Source: a bacterium
Lineage (GTDB): Bacteria > Vulcanimicrobiota > Xenobia > Xenobiales > JADMJV01
Assembly (NCBI GenBank): GCA_030149525.1
Contig: JASBRJ010000393.1
Location: 1-50,708 of the forward strand
Direction of reading: 5' to 3'
Length of the DNA: 50,708 bases
Shown here: piece by piece, positions 34,303 through 43,598 of the stretch
Layout: every line of letters starts with the position of its first letter
Position numbering within the stretch: the first letter of the stretch is position 1
The notes under the pieces: model-generated
Databases searched by the model: none
What the model was told of the DNA's origin: nothing
The model's input: only the letters and a program-made list of their open reading frames with translations
Made by a program: the position numbers and the translations under genes

Positions 34303-35259
34303 ATGGCTAGTGACTACATTGGCAGAATAAACAATCGGCAAGAGATCAAGGGGAGCCCCGAAACCAACCTCCCGGCAGCCCCTATTGTCCATGGAGATCC
34401 GGCCCTGAGCCGACTCCAGCGCACCGAGAGCGGTCAACCGGTTCGACCCTCCGACGCATCCCGCATGTCCTCCGAGTTGCATCATGAGATGCAAACCCAT
34501 CAGGCCGATCTCACCCCGACTCAAAGCCGCTTCCCTTTCACCCGGCCTCAGGTCACTCGAGCTCTTGCCGTGGGGGGAATGCTTCTCACCTGTGCCACCG
34601 GAGCTTTCGCTCTTGGAGGGGCGGGATTCTTCCTGGCCATGGCGGCTGAAGCACTCGCCTTCGCAGGTGGCCTTCTCAGCGCCAATTCCAGGTTGAAAGA
34701 GTTGGAAGAAGAGAACCAACGGCTGCGTGAAAAAGCGACCCAAGACCCTCTGATCGGTATCAACAATCGAGGCGCTATCGATGAAATCTTGAGAGAACAC
34801 CTTCTCAGAGCCCCCTTCCGTCAGACCTCCGTCTCGGTCATTATGGCCGATGTGGACCATTTCAAAAAAATCAACGACACCTACGGACACCAGGTGGGTG
34901 ACGAAGTGCTCATCGAGGTGGCCGAACGGGTATACGAGAGCCTTCGAGGCGAAGATGAGGTGGGAAGATACGGGGGAGAAGAGTTTCTCATGGTCTTGCC
35001 CGGTATCGGCGGGACTCAGGCTGTGCTGATCGCCCATCGGATTCGCCTGGCTATTGCCGAGGAGCCCTTCTACACCGAAGCAGGCGATCTCGACGTTACC
35101 ATGAGCCTTGGAGTCTCAAGCACCGACTTTCCGGAGTTGGTTGGCCCTGAGCTTCTGGTGAAAGCCGCCGACCAGGCGCTTTACCAGGCCAAGAACGACG
35201 GGCGGAACCGGGTTTGCATGAATCTGGTAGCACAGCTCCCGGAAGCAGCTGCTAATTAG
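34303..35259 (+). CDS. Membrane-anchored diguanylate cyclase (GGDEF domain)
   Basis: Makes the second messenger c-di-GMP from two GTP. The 318-residue protein has a polar, disordered N-terminus, two hydrophobic segments (about 86-103 and 107-125), a short coiled coil and a GGDEF domain from about 147. The active site is GGEEF (224-228). An inhibitory I-site RxxD is present (RGED, 215-218), exactly five residues upstream, so product feedback is expected. The VDHFKKINDTYGHQVGDEVL block is intact. AGAGGA precedes the ATG. There is no sensor domain, so input is probably through the membrane hairpin or a partner. Confidence 0.93.
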   Translation: MASDYIGRINNRQEIKGSPETNLPAAPIVHGDPALSRLQRTESGQPVRPSDASRMSSELHHEMQTHQADLTPTQSRFPFTRPQVTRALAVGGMLLTCATGAFALGGAGFFLAMAAEALAFAGGLLSANSRLKELEEENQRLREKATQDPLIGINNRGAIDEILREHLLRAPFRQTSVSVIMADVDHFKKINDTYGHQVGDEVLIEVAERVYESLRGEDEVGRYGGEEFLMVLPGIGGTQAVLIAHRIRLAIAEEPFYTEAGDLDVTMSLGVSSTDFPELVGPELLVKAADQALYQAKNDGRNRVCMNLVAQLPEAAAN

Positions 35260-35268
35260 GGCCGCCGT

Positions 35269-35835
35269 TCAGAGGTCAACACCCTCGTAAACTTCACTCA
35301 TTGGCAATTCCACATCAAGAGCTGCTAACGACAGAACCGACCCGACGCCTCTCACTACTTCTCGTTCAAACCCGTTCTCTTTCCGCCGATAGAGAATAGC
35401 CACAGGCTCCTCCGGTTCCACCATGAGGTAGAAATCAAGGGATGGGATAGAAAGATAGGCTTCACACTTCTCGCCGGAGTCGGTACGACGCGTGGAGGTC
35501 GAGAGCACTTCTACCACCAGCGAAGGCTGATCTTGAAAATGATCACGAGGGGGGTTAGGCCTACATATCACAGAGACGTCCGGGTAATAGAAGCGAGTGT
35601 GAACAGGCTGCCTGATCCGGATCTTCGTGTCGGAATTGTAGACCCGGCAGGGACCGCCTCTCAGCTTATTCCATAGGGATGCCGATAAGTTGGTAGCGAC
35701 CAGGTTATGAACGTTTCTTCCGCCACTCATGGCGTAGACCACTCCGCCGATATATTCGTGGCGCGTATCAGAGCCTTCCTCGAGTCGGAGATACTCCTCC
35801 ACACTTATGAAATCGAACTGCTCGGCGGTGCTCAT
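35269..35835 (-). CDS. Uma2 family (DUF820) PD-(D/E)XK nuclease-like protein
   Basis: A 188-residue protein of the Uma2 family, which has the restriction-endonuclease fold; the true role is not known. The order ISVEEYLRLEE, RHEYIGGVVYAMSGGRNVHNLVATNL, then YYPDVSVIC (D of the PD motif) and SLVVEVLSTSTRRTDSGEKCEAYLSIPSL with the E-x-K type pair is typical. I start at the ATG at 35835, where homology begins; other in-frame starts exist upstream (for example 35868) and none has a clear ribosome site. It is divergent from the EF-hand gene. Confidence 0.82.
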   Translation of the reverse strand: MSTAEQFDFISVEEYLRLEEGSDTRHEYIGGVVYAMSGGRNVHNLVATNLSASLWNKLRGGPCRVYNSDTKIRIRQPVHTRFYYPDVSVICRPNPPRDHFQDQPSLVVEVLSTSTRRTDSGEKCEAYLSIPSLDFYLMVEPEEPVAILYRRKENGFEREVVRGVGSVLSLAALDVELPMSEVYEGVDL

Positions 35836-35943
35836 GATAGTCAGTCTACGCTCTAGAACGTGATTCATCAAGAACCGGAATCGGCGAGTGCTCTTCACAA
35901 AATCTTCGAACTCTTCCCAATTCTCTTCAAAACAACCCGATAG

Positions 35944-35969
35944 ACTCCGTCTCATCAAAGAAACGGAGT
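35944..35969 (+). promoter_or_regulatory. Hairpin covering the ribosome site of the EF-hand gene
   Basis: ACTCCGT (35944-35950) pairs with ACGGAGT (35963-35969) across a 12-base loop. The right arm contains the GGAG ribosome site of the ATG at 35974. A 7-bp stem is short, so it may be chance, but the layout copies the one at 30455-30481. Confidence 0.35.
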
Positions 35970-35973
35970 TCCC

Positions 35974-36276
35974 ATGATGAAGGAATTTATGACCTCTACT
36001 CTGCTGACCCTGACTCTGTTGGGTGGACTGACCGGCGCAAGCACGGCCCAGACCACTCAACCGAGCCAGACCGGCGGGCAGCTCAAAGCCAAATACGACA
36101 CCAACGGCGACGGCGTTCTGGACGAGAAGGAAAAGGCTGCCGCCAGGCAAGATCTGATCAAAAGATTCGACACCAACGGCGACGGCCAACTCTCAGATGC
36201 CGAAAAGGAACAGGCCCGCAAGACAGTTCGGGAAGCCCTCCAACGACGCCGCGGACAGGGCAACACACGGCGCTGA
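35974..36276 (+). CDS. Secreted EF-hand calcium-binding protein
   Basis: A 100-residue exported protein: signal peptide cut near AST-AQ (25/26), then two full 12-residue EF-hand loops, DTNGDGVLDEKE (42-53) and DTNGDGQLSDAE (66-77), each with the D-x-N-x-D-G-x-(L)-x-x-x-E ligand pattern and flanking helices. The C-terminus is Arg-rich. The loops are encoded by a nearly identical DNA stretch of 18 bases, which suggests a recent internal duplication. It should bind Ca2+ in the periplasm or outside; a partner is not known. GGAG lies 5 bases before the ATG, inside a possible hairpin. Confidence 0.85.
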   Translation: MMKEFMTSTLLTLTLLGGLTGASTAQTTQPSQTGGQLKAKYDTNGDGVLDEKEKAAARQDLIKRFDTNGDGQLSDAEKEQARKTVREALQRRRGQGNTRR

Positions 36277-36300
36277 AGCCCCGGCAGCAGGCCGATTTGG

Positions 36301-37278
36301 CTACAGCTCTCGCCCGGTCGTTACCCCTTCCTCAAAGGCACTTAAGTTCTCCAGGGTCACCCGGGCGATATTGGTCAGCGCCTCCTGAGTTAAGAAGGCC
36401 TGGTGGCCGGTGATCAAAACGTTGGGGAAGGTGAGAAGACGCGCGAAGGTATCGTCTTGCAACACAGAGCCCGACTGGTCCTCAAAGAAAAGTTCTTCTT
36501 CTTCCTCGTAGACATCGATGCCAAGCCCTCCTAGATGTCCGGACTTCAGAGCCTCAATGACGGCAGGCGTGTCCACAAGACCACCCCTACTGGTGTTGAT
36601 CAGCAGTGCACCGGGCTGCATCGAGTGGAGAGCTTGAGAGTCTATAAGGTGATGCGTTTGGGGCATTAGGGGGCAATGCAAAGAGACGATTCGTGACTCT
36701 TGAAGGAGCCGCTCAAGCGTCACGTACTCGGCGGAACATTCGGCGCTGGGATAAGGATCGTAAGCCAGAACCCGGCAACCCAGCCCCTTCATATTGCGAG
36801 CCATAATTTGCCCGATCTTGCCTGTTCCGATCACACCGACCGTCGCTTCATTCAGGTCAAATCCGGCGAGGCCCACCAGAGAAAAGTTGAGCTCCCGAAC
36901 CCGATTGTAGGCTTTATGAAGGCGTCTATTCAGAGCCAGAATGAGAGCGAGTGCGTGTTCAGCCACGGCGTAGGGTGAGTAAGCCGGCACCCGGGCCGCC
37001 GTCATCCCAAGCTCCTTGAGCTTGCTTCGATGGAGATTGTTGAACCCGGCACACCGAAGCGCCACCATCCTCACCCCCAACTCGTTGAGCAAAGTCAGGA
37101 CTTCAGGCCCAAGGTCATCGTTGACAAAACAACAGACGGCGTCGTGACCTCCTGCCATCAGAGCAGTCTTGATGTTGAGGCGGCTCTCAAGATAGGTGAA
37201 CTCGTGCTTGGCGGCGGAATTCTCCCGGTCCAGAAACTCTCGGTCGTAGGCTTTTGTGCTATAAACGGCTATCTTCAT
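36301..37278 (-). CDS. ldhA: D-lactate dehydrogenase (2-hydroxyacid dehydrogenase family)
   Basis: Reduces pyruvate to D-lactate with NADH, in fermentation or redox balance. The 325-residue protein has the NAD loop VGVIGTGKIG (147-156), the substrate Arg in NTSRGGLVD (R231), a Glu in GIDVYEEEEELFFED and the catalytic H292 in GHQAFLT. The KIAVYSTKAYDREFL start and RCAGFNNLH are typical of LdhA rather than of phosphoglycerate or formate dehydrogenases. AAAGGGGAA precedes the ATG. It is divergent from the DapB-like gene with 60 bp between. Confidence 0.92.
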   Translation of the reverse strand: MKIAVYSTKAYDREFLDRENSAAKHEFTYLESRLNIKTALMAGGHDAVCCFVNDDLGPEVLTLLNELGVRMVALRCAGFNNLHRSKLKELGMTAARVPAYSPYAVAEHALALILALNRRLHKAYNRVRELNFSLVGLAGFDLNEATVGVIGTGKIGQIMARNMKGLGCRVLAYDPYPSAECSAEYVTLERLLQESRIVSLHCPLMPQTHHLIDSQALHSMQPGALLINTSRGGLVDTPAVIEALKSGHLGGLGIDVYEEEEELFFEDQSGSVLQDDTFARLLTFPNVLITGHQAFLTQEALTNIARVTLENLSAFEEGVTTGREL

Positions 37279-37338
37279 AATTTTCCCCTTTGGGAGCGGA
37301 GTCCAAGGTGCCTCCAGGGCGAAAGCGAACCGTGGGGC

Positions 37339-38334
37339 GTGGAAAAAATTCGTGTTGTATCAGTGGGCCTCGGCCCCATAGGAATGGCTGCGGCCAAACT
37401 CGCCCTGAGTAAATCTTCGCTCCAAGTCGTGGGAGCCGTCGACCCGGACCCGAAGAAGAGCGGACAAGACCTTGGAAAGCTGTTGGGACAGGAGCCGAAC
37501 GGCATTATCGTCTCCTCCGATGCCGCTAAGCTTTATTCTGAACTGCGCCCGGACGTCATCCTACACTGTACGTCGTCTTTCTTGCCCCGAGTGAAAGAGC
37601 AACTGATCCAGGCTCTGGACGCAGGGGTCAATATCGTTTCCAGCACCGAAGAGTTGCTCATGCCGTATCACAGCGACCCCGAGCTTGCCCGAGCCCTGGA
37701 TAAAAAGGCCAAGGAAGTCAACGCTACGCTTCTCGGCACCGGTGTCAATCCCGGTTACGCCATGGACTTTCTAGCTGTGGTGGCCTCCGCTGTCTGCTTC
37801 GAGGTCAATGGTGTGAAGTGCCGGCGTGTGGTAGATGCAGGGACCCGTCGTCTTCCCCTTCAGAGAAAAGTGGGAGCCGGACTTACGGTGGAAGAGTTCA
37901 AAGCCCGGGAAGCGGCCGGCGGGTTCGGGCATATCGGAATGGAAGAGTCTGTGGCTCTGGTGGGACGGACCCTGGGCCTTGAGCTTGAGCGGATTGAGCA
38001 GAGCCTGGAAGCCGTGGTGGCCTCCCAGGAATTTCAAACGCCCTTCTTGACGGTGGGGCGGGGCCAGGTGGCTGGAATTCGCAATATCGGGCGAGGATGG
38101 AAGAACGGCACCTCCTTGGTGGAACTGGATCTGACCATGGCTGTGGGCTCGGAGAATCCGGGCGATACTATCGAGATTGTGGGTGAACCACCCATCAAAA
38201 TGCACTTCGAAGGCGGAATTCCCGGCGACCAGGCCACTGCCGCCATCCTGGTCAACAGCCTCCAGGGCGTCGTTGAGGCCGGCTCGGGACTGAAAACCGT
38301 GGTGGATCTTCCACCAGCGCGAATCGCGCGCTGA
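37339..38334 (+). CDS. DapB-like NAD(P)-dependent dehydrogenase (2,4-diaminopentanoate dehydrogenase-type)
   Basis: A 331-residue oxidoreductase with a Rossmann start (IRVVSVGLGPIGMAAAKLAL), a DapB-like N-terminal domain (HCTSSFLPRV) and the block TGVNPGYAMDFLAVVASAVC with RKVGAGLTVEEF. This set fits the dihydrodipicolinate reductase-like proteins grouped with 2,4-diaminopentanoate dehydrogenase of ornithine breakdown rather than true DapB, which is shorter. No other ornithine-degradation gene is in the window, so the substrate is open. I choose the GTG at 37339, from which homology starts; the upstream frame runs into ldhA and has no better site. It converges on the RND pump gene. Confidence 0.72.
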   Translation: MEKIRVVSVGLGPIGMAAAKLALSKSSLQVVGAVDPDPKKSGQDLGKLLGQEPNGIIVSSDAAKLYSELRPDVILHCTSSFLPRVKEQLIQALDAGVNIVSSTEELLMPYHSDPELARALDKKAKEVNATLLGTGVNPGYAMDFLAVVASAVCFEVNGVKCRRVVDAGTRRLPLQRKVGAGLTVEEFKAREAAGGFGHIGMEESVALVGRTLGLELERIEQSLEAVVASQEFQTPFLTVGRGQVAGIRNIGRGWKNGTSLVELDLTMAVGSENPGDTIEIVGEPPIKMHFEGGIPGDQATAAILVNSLQGVVEAGSGLKTVVDLPPARIAR

Positions 38335-38355
38335 GAGCCAAACGACTCGACCTTT

Positions 38356-38390
38356 TTTGCCTCGCCGGAGTTGATATCCGACGAGGCAAA
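38356..38390. other. Stem-loop between convergent genes
   Basis: TTTGCCTCG and CGAGGCAAA pair around an inner CGG/CCG. It lies between the ends of the DapB-like gene and the RND pump gene. No T-run follows it on either strand, so it is not a typical terminator, but it may slow both polymerases. Confidence 0.4.
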
Positions 38391-38405
38391 CCGGTCACGG
38401 GGGGC

Positions 38406-41400
38406 CTACCGCCGGCGCGTAAGCTTCTCAGCCCCACCCTGAATCAGCACGTAGAGGGCTGGGATAACGAAGACCCCCGCCACGGTTGCGAACGTCATTC
38501 CGGCCACAACCGCGATGCCCAAGGAGGCCTGAGAGGCAGCACCTGCTCCGTCGGCCAAGGCCAATGGCACCACACCGAGGATGAAGGCGAACGAGGTCAT
38601 GAGAATGGGCCGAAACCTCAGGCGAGCTCCTTCAATGGCCGCATCCACCAAAGACTTGTCACCGCCCTCGTACTCATTCTTGGCAAACTCCACAATCAAG
38701 ATCGCGTTTTTTGCGGCTAAACCGATGAGGGTGATGATACCGATCTGGGCGTAGACGTTGCTGGTATCACCGGCCAACAGAAGTCCTCCGTAGGCTCCCA
38801 CAATCCCCAGCGGCAAACCGAGAAGAATCGAGAAAGGTACGGCCCAGCTTTCGTATTGAGCAGCGAGGAACAGAAACACGAAGACCAGGGCCAGGAGCAG
38901 AACCTGCCCCTGTTGACCGCTTGAAATCTTCTCCTGATAGGCTGTTCCTGTCCACTCAAATCCGTAACCCTCTGGAAGCTCCTGGGCCGCTAACTCCTCC
39001 ATGGCAGCAATAGCGTCGCCGGAACTCAATCCCGGTGCGGGGCCGCCGTAGACCTCTGCGGTCCGATAGAGATTGTAGCGCTGTATCAGGTCGGGCGCGG
39101 TGGACATCTTCGCTTGGGTCAGAGTGCTGAGAGGAACCATTTGGTTATCTCGGCCTCTCACGTAGAGGTTACCGATATCGGAGGGTTCCCGCCGATACTC
39201 GGCTTCCGACTGGACGTAGACACGCCATGTGCGACCGAACTTGTTGAACAGATTGATGTAAGCTCCACCGAGATTCACCTGGAGCGTGCTAAAGACTTCG
39301 TTGAGAGCCACTCCAAGCAGTTTGACCTTGGTTCGATCCACTTCAAGCTTTATCTCTGGAACTGCGGTCGAAAACGGTGTGAACAAGCCTGTTAACCGCT
39401 TGTCCTGGCGAAGCTTCCCGAGAAAGCCCTGCGTGACAGCCTCGAGATCCTCAGGCGAATTGCCGCTTCGGTCTTGCAGTTCGAAGACAAACCCTCCCGA
39501 TAAACTGAGGCCGGGAATAGGTGGAGGGTTGATAGGGAGAACGGTGGCTCCTTTGATGGTGCTGAATTTCCCGTACAGGGCCCCGGTAATGGCATCGGCC
39601 GATTGGGAGGGGTCGTGCCGCTCTTCCCACGACTTGAGGATCACAAAACTGAACGCGTAGCTGGGGCCTCGAGCACCGGTCAGCAGATTGGACCCGCCGA
39701 ACATGACCATGGAACTCACCCCGGGAGTCTCCAGGGTCATCTTTTCCACCATAGAGGTCACTTCGTTGGTGCGCTCCAGTGAGCTCCCGGGCGGCAAAGA
39801 GATGCTGAGTAAGAGGTATCCGTTGTCCTCGGCAGGCACCAGCGCGGTGGGCACAGCTTTCTGCATTCCATAGAGGGCGAAGAACGCGATACCCATGGCC
39901 AAGACGACGAAGAAAAGCTTTCGCACCGCTATGCTCACCAGATAGGTATAGCCTCCGGTGACTTTTTTAAAGACTTTCTCGAAAGCTGAAATGTACCAAC
40001 CGAACGGCCCCGGCGGTAAGACCTTGGGTTTAAGAATCATCTGGCAGAGTGCCGGCGTGAGAGTCAGGGCCACGATGGCCGAGAGGAGTACCGATGCCGA
40101 CATAGTGATGGCGAACTGGCGGTACAACTCCCCGGTGAGACCTCCCAAGAAAGCTACCGGAACAAAGACCGAGGACAAAACCAGAGCTATAGAGATCACC
40201 GGAGCCGCCACTTCGGACATAGCCTGATGGGTGGCCTCAAGAGGGGATAACCCTTCCTCTATATGATGCTCCACAGCTTCCACCACAACGATGGCGTCGT
40301 CGACCACAATACCGATAGCCAAAACCATGGCCAGCAGCGTTAGGGTGTTAATGGAGAAGCCGAAGGCAAAAAGGACGGCAAAGGTACCGATCAAGGAGAC
40401 CGGCACGGCCAGCATGGGGATGATGGTCGCCCGGAAACTCCCGAGGAAAGTGAAAACTACCACCACAACGAGCAGAAACGCTTCCACCAAAGTTTTCAAA
40501 ACCTCGGCAATGGAGGCTTGCACAACAAGGGTAGCATCATAGGTGATATCAACATCCAGATCGTCGGGGAAGTCTTGTTTGAGGCGTTCGATCTCTTGCT
40601 TGACCTGATCCGCCACTTCCAGTGCGTTGGCCCCCGGTCTTTGGAATATGATAACCGGGATGGCTTCCTGGCCGTTGCGTCGACCGAAGGAGTCGTAGGT
40701 TTCCGCTCCGAGTTCGGTCCGGGCCACGTCATGAAGGCGAACAATATTGCCGTTTTCGTCGGCCCGCACCACCACGTCTTCGAATTCTTCTTCCGTGGTC
40801 AACTGACTCTGAACCGAAACGGGGTATTGAAACTGTAATCCGGAAGCCTGAGGCTGTTTACCGAGACTTCCGGCAGCCGCCTGAATGTTCTGCTCTCGAA
40901 TGGCGCTGGTGATATCGGTGCTGGTGACCCCCATTTTGGCCAGCTTGTCGGGCTTGACCCAAATTCGCATAGCGTAATCGGCAGCCCCCGTTCGGACTTC
41001 GACGCCACCAACGCCGGGTACGCGGCCCAGCGGGTCCATCATATTGATGGAAACATAGTTACTGATAAAAAGCTTGTCGTAAGTCTCCTTGGGAGAGTAG
41101 ATGGTGGCCACCATGAGAAACTGGGTGGACTGCTTGGCCACATTAATTCCGTTTCGGATGACCTCTTCAGGCAGGCTTGAGGAAGCGCGATTCACCCGGT
41201 TTTGCACATCCACAGCGGCGAGATCGATGTCCGTCCCCACCTTGAAAGTGACCGTGAGTTGGTAGCTTCCGTCGCTTGAGGACTTGCTCGACATGTAGAT
41301 CATGTGCTCGGCGCCGTTGACCTCTTGCTCAATGAGACTGGCCACGGTCTGCTCCACCGTGACTGCGCTGGCTCCAGGATAGTTGGCGGTGACAAGAACC

Positions 41401-41528
41401 GTGGGAGGCACCAGGTCGGGGAAACGCTGAACGGCCATGTTGGGAATGGCGATGGCCCCGACCAGGGTGATCAAGAGTGAGATAACGATGGAGAGAACCG
41501 GGCGTTCAATAAAATTCTTAACAAACAT
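38406..41528 (-). CDS. RND multidrug efflux transporter, AcrB/HAE1 type
   Basis: Inner-membrane proton-driven pump, 1040 residues, near the usual length of AcrB (about 1050). The start [23 protein letters not shown], twelve expected membrane helices and two large periplasmic loops fit the HAE1 class. The proton-relay pair D410 and D411 is in [10 protein letters not shown]. The conserved second-half [15 protein letters not shown] and [14 protein letters not shown] are present. Its ATG overlaps the stop of the adaptor gene by one base (TGATG), so the two are coupled. With the adaptor and the divergent TolC-type gene it can form a full tripartite pump; the substrates are not predictable. Confidence 0.96.
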   Translation of the reverse strand: MFVKNFIERPVLSIVISLLITLVGAIAIPNMAVQRFPDLVPPTVLVTANYPGASAVTVEQTVASLIEQEVNGAEHMIYMSSKSSSDGSYQLTVTFKVGTDIDLAAVDVQNRVNRASSSLPEEVIRNGINVAKQSTQFLMVATIYSPKETYDKLFISNYVSINMMDPLGRVPGVGGVEVRTGAADYAMRIWVKPDKLAKMGVTSTDITSAIREQNIQAAAGSLGKQPQASGLQFQYPVSVQSQLTTEEEFEDVVVRADENGNIVRLHDVARTELGAETYDSFGRRNGQEAIPVIIFQRPGANALEVADQVKQEIERLKQDFPDDLDVDITYDATLVVQASIAEVLKTLVEAFLLVVVVVFTFLGSFRATIIPMLAVPVSLIGTFAVLFAFGFSINTLTLLAMVLAIGIVVDDAIVVVEAVEHHIEEGLSPLEATHQAMSEVAAPVISIALVLSSVFVPVAFLGGLTGELYRQFAITMSASVLLSAIVALTLTPALCQMILKPKVLPPGPFGWYISAFEKVFKKVTGGYTYLVSIAVRKLFFVVLAMGIAFFALYGMQKAVPTALVPAEDNGYLLLSISLPPGSSLERTNEVTSMVEKMTLETPGVSSMVMFGGSNLLTGARGPSYAFSFVILKSWEERHDPSQSADAITGALYGKFSTIKGATVLPINPPPIPGLSLSGGFVFELQDRSGNSPEDLEAVTQGFLGKLRQDKRLTGLFTPFSTAVPEIKLEVDRTKVKLLGVALNEVFSTLQVNLGGAYINLFNKFGRTWRVYVQSEAEYRREPSDIGNLYVRGRDNQMVPLSTLTQAKMSTAPDLIQRYNLYRTAEVYGGPAPGLSSGDAIAAMEELAAQELPEGYGFEWTGTAYQEKISSGQQGQVLLLALVFVFLFLAAQYESWAVPFSILLGLPLGIVGAYGGLLLAGDTSNVYAQIGIITLIGLAAKNAILIVEFAKNEYEGGDKSLVDAAIEGARLRFRPILMTSFAFILGVVPLALADGAGAASQASLGIAVVAGMTFATVAGVFVIPALYVLIQGGAEKLTRRR

Positions 41529-42868
41529 CAGGCCGCTCCGCTGTCTTTTACGGTCACCCCGGGACGAACTTTTTGAAGGCCCTCAACTACCAACTTTTCG
41601 CCGGGCTTGAGCCCCTCTGTGACAACGATCTCTCCCTCCAGGCGAGGTCCCAAAGTGATCTGCCTCTGCTCCACCTTGTTCTCCTGATTGACCACGTAGA
41701 CCGCATCTAAAGACTGAAGCGTTGTGAGGGCCTTTTGAGGGATGACGACGGCGTCTGCCAATCGCTCCTTGAGCATTCTGACCCGTCCAAAACCTCCTGG
41801 CTTAAGCAGGCCTTCAGGATTGGGGAACTTCGCTCTCACCGTGAGGGTCCCCGTATCCTGATTAAGCTCCCTGTCGACCAGGACGAACTTTCCCGGCTCC
41901 TGATACTCCGTACCGTCGGCCAGAGTGAGACTGTAGCTGTTATTCTGAAAACGATTGTCGCGGGAGAGCTTCAAATACTCGGTTTCACTCACAGGAAAGT
42001 CGGCATAGAGAGTGGCGTTCCGAGAAAGGGTTGCAAGTCTCGTCTGACCGGGAATCACCAGGCTACCCGGATCGACTCCGAGAGTTCCGATAACTCCGTT
42101 GAAAGGGGCCCGAATAACGCAGTAAGAGAGATTCAGTTCGGCTTTCTGCAACCGGGCCTGGGCCGTCTGGACAGCGGCTTGCGCGGCCACCACCTCGGCT
42201 TGGGCCGATTGCACGTCGGCCTCGGCCACACCCACATCGGCCCGATCGCTCACTCGGGTATTCTTTTTACGGGCGGCCACATTCTCATACTCCGCCTGGG
42301 CCACATCAAAACTATCCTTCACCTCGTCAAAGCGCTGTCCGGGGATAGCACCTTGGGCAACGAGAGGACGGTATCGCTCCACTTCACGACGGGCAGCTTC
42401 GAGATTGGCTTTGGCTCGCGCCACCTCCGCGTCCACCTGCTCCAGGTTGACCTGAGTCTGAGCTCTCTTCAGCTGCGCCCGAGACTGAGCCAATCGCCCG
42501 CGGGCCGCAACCAATCGACCGTTGGCCTGAGAAAGCTCGCCCCGGGCGGTGGCCACTTCCGCTTCGTAGGGTCGTGGATCGATCTGGAAGAGTACCTGAT
42601 CTTTCAGGACCACTCCGCCCTCTTGGAAGGTATAGTTCAACAGAACACCCTCGACCCGGGAACGAATGTCTGCGGTCTCCACAGCTTTCAACTGGGCGGG
42701 ATACTCGGCGTGAACCTCCACAGGCTTCTGCTTGACGGTGCCTGTCACCACCTCGGTGGGCGGCTGCTCACCTCCGGACGGGGCCTGAGCCGGCTTCTGG
42801 TTGGCACAACCGGCAAAGACTCCAACGAGGAGTAGCGCCACCAAAGGGGCGTAATATTTCCTGAACAT
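41528..42868 (-). CDS. RND efflux periplasmic adaptor (membrane fusion) lipoprotein
   Basis: Links the RND pump to the outer-membrane channel. The 446-residue protein is a lipoprotein (VFAGC, Cys21). It has the barrel-sandwich halves ([20 protein letters not shown] and [20 protein letters not shown]) around an unusually long Ala/Gln-rich coiled coil (about 105-245) that should form the hairpin contacting the channel. The beta-barrel and membrane-proximal parts follow. GGAG precedes the ATG, 15 bp after the tetR stop, so tetR, adaptor and pump form one operon. Confidence 0.95.
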   Translation of the reverse strand: MFRKYYAPLVALLLVGVFAGCANQKPAQAPSGGEQPPTEVVTGTVKQKPVEVHAEYPAQLKAVETADIRSRVEGVLLNYTFQEGGVVLKDQVLFQIDPRPYEAEVATARGELSQANGRLVAARGRLAQSRAQLKRAQTQVNLEQVDAEVARAKANLEAARREVERYRPLVAQGAIPGQRFDEVKDSFDVAQAEYENVAARKKNTRVSDRADVGVAEADVQSAQAEVVAAQAAVQTAQARLQKAELNLSYCVIRAPFNGVIGTLGVDPGSLVIPGQTRLATLSRNATLYADFPVSETEYLKLSRDNRFQNNSYSLTLADGTEYQEPGKFVLVDRELNQDTGTLTVRAKFPNPEGLLKPGGFGRVRMLKERLADAVVIPQKALTTLQSLDAVYVVNQENKVEQRQITLGPRLEGEIVVTEGLKPGEKLVVEGLQKVRPGVTVKDSGAA

Positions 42869-42883
42869 GTAAGCTCCAAATCG

Positions 42884-43474
42884 CTATGCGTCGATTATGG
42901 CTTGAAGGTTCTTGCTCAGAAGGTCTTTGACGGTATTCCGGTCCGCTTCCATGACGCAGGCGGCACCGATCATCTTGTGTATCAGAATAAATCCGAAACA
43001 GCTGGAAACGACCAGGGCCGCTTTCTCCACAGCTCGCTCCTGACCCGACAGAGCCCTCAAAAGAGGCCCGGTCAGACGTTTCGCGATCACCTCACGCAAC
43101 ATGGGGAGCGCCTCTTGACACCCCACGGAGCGAAGCATCATCAGCGTTCTGTCGGTGCGAACGGGAAGTGTCCCCCCGGAGCGAGTGCGAAGTTCCCCCT
43201 CGATAACGAAGCGGGCCAATCGCTCGCCAAGCTCCGAGAGCGGCACGTCGTAAAGCTCGTCATACTCTTCCAACTCCGAAAAAAGCTCGTCGAAAAGCCC
43301 CATCTTCGAACCGAAGTAACGGTTGACCATGGCAGCGTCGACACCCGCCCGAGAGGCGATTTCTCGAACCCCGACCTGATCAAAACTCTTCTCTTGAAAG
43401 AGCTCCTGGGCCGACTCGAGGATAGCCTCCCGAGTGATTTCCGACTTTTTTCTTTTGGAAGTTGATCGGGTCAT
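42884..43474 (-). CDS. TetR/AcrR family transcriptional repressor
   Basis: A 196-residue regulator with an N-terminal helix-turn-helix (about 13-63: [43 protein letters not shown]) and a helical ligand-binding domain. As first gene of the pump operon and divergent from the TolC gene it most likely represses both. The intergenic region holds two copies of a matching dyad, one downstream of each promoter, so autoregulation is expected. AGGA lies about 11 bases before the ATG. The ligand is unknown but is probably a pump substrate. Confidence 0.92.
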   Translation of the reverse strand: MTRSTSKRKKSEITREAILESAQELFQEKSFDQVGVREIASRAGVDAAMVNRYFGSKMGLFDELFSELEEYDELYDVPLSELGERLARFVIEGELRTRSGGTLPVRTDRTLMMLRSVGCQEALPMLREVIAKRLTGPLLRALSGQERAVEKAALVVSSCFGFILIHKMIGAACVMEADRNTVKDLLSKNLQAIIDA

Positions 43475-43487
43475 AACTCATAATTCC

Positions 43488-43501
43488 TGACTGAGCAGTC
43501 A
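43488..43501. promoter_or_regulatory. Predicted TetR operator, tetR side
   Basis: TGACTGAGCAGTCA is a near-perfect dyad (TGACTG/CAGTCA) in the 5' leader of tetR, between the predicted transcription start (about 43509) and the ATG. It shares TGA-N-TGA-N-CA-N-TCA with the site at 43585. Confidence 0.65.
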
Positions 43502-43515
43502 TTCAAACTGCCCCC

Positions 43516-43544
43516 AGGATAATTGTGAAAAACAAAAAAGTCAA
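43516..43544 (-). promoter_or_regulatory. Predicted promoter of the tetR-pump operon
   Basis: On the minus strand a -35 box TTGACT (43544-43539) and a -10 box TATCCT (43521-43516) are 17 bp apart, the ideal distance for sigma70. The -35 box is one arm of the central palindrome. Confidence 0.6.
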
Positions 43545-43560
43545 CAGGTGTTGACTTTTT
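43535..43560. repeat. Palindrome holding both divergent -35 boxes
   Basis: AAAAAGTCAACA, a GG spacer and the exact inverse arm (12 bp each). Each arm ends in TTGACT pointing outward, giving back-to-back promoters whose -35 boxes are only 6 bp apart. It could also bind a regulator. Confidence 0.7.
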
Positions 43561-43580
43561 GAAAATTGCGGACTAATAAT
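43551..43580 (+). promoter_or_regulatory. Predicted promoter of the TolC-type gene
   Basis: -35 TTGACT (43551-43556), 17-bp spacer, -10 TAATAA (43574-43579). This is a near-consensus sigma70 promoter. The start of transcription is expected at about 43586, one or two bases before the ATG at 43588. Confidence 0.7.
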
Positions 43581-43584
43581 CTAC

Positions 43585-43598
43585 TGAATGAACATTCA
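43585..43598. promoter_or_regulatory. Predicted TetR operator across the TolC start codon
   Basis: TGAATGAACATTCA is the core of a perfect 18-bp dyad (43583-43600, ACTGAATG/CATTCAGT). It covers the predicted transcription start and the ATG, so a bound dimer would block polymerase. Confidence 0.65.

Noticed and set aside
38356-38390. Rho-independent terminator for the RND operon
   Set aside because: The stem is real but no T-run follows it on either strand; the T-run on the plus strand precedes the stem. Listed only as a stem-loop.
43535-43560. Palindrome read as a terminator (T-run after the arm)
   Set aside because: It lies between divergent genes, and both arms carry correctly spaced -35 boxes; a promoter core explains it better.
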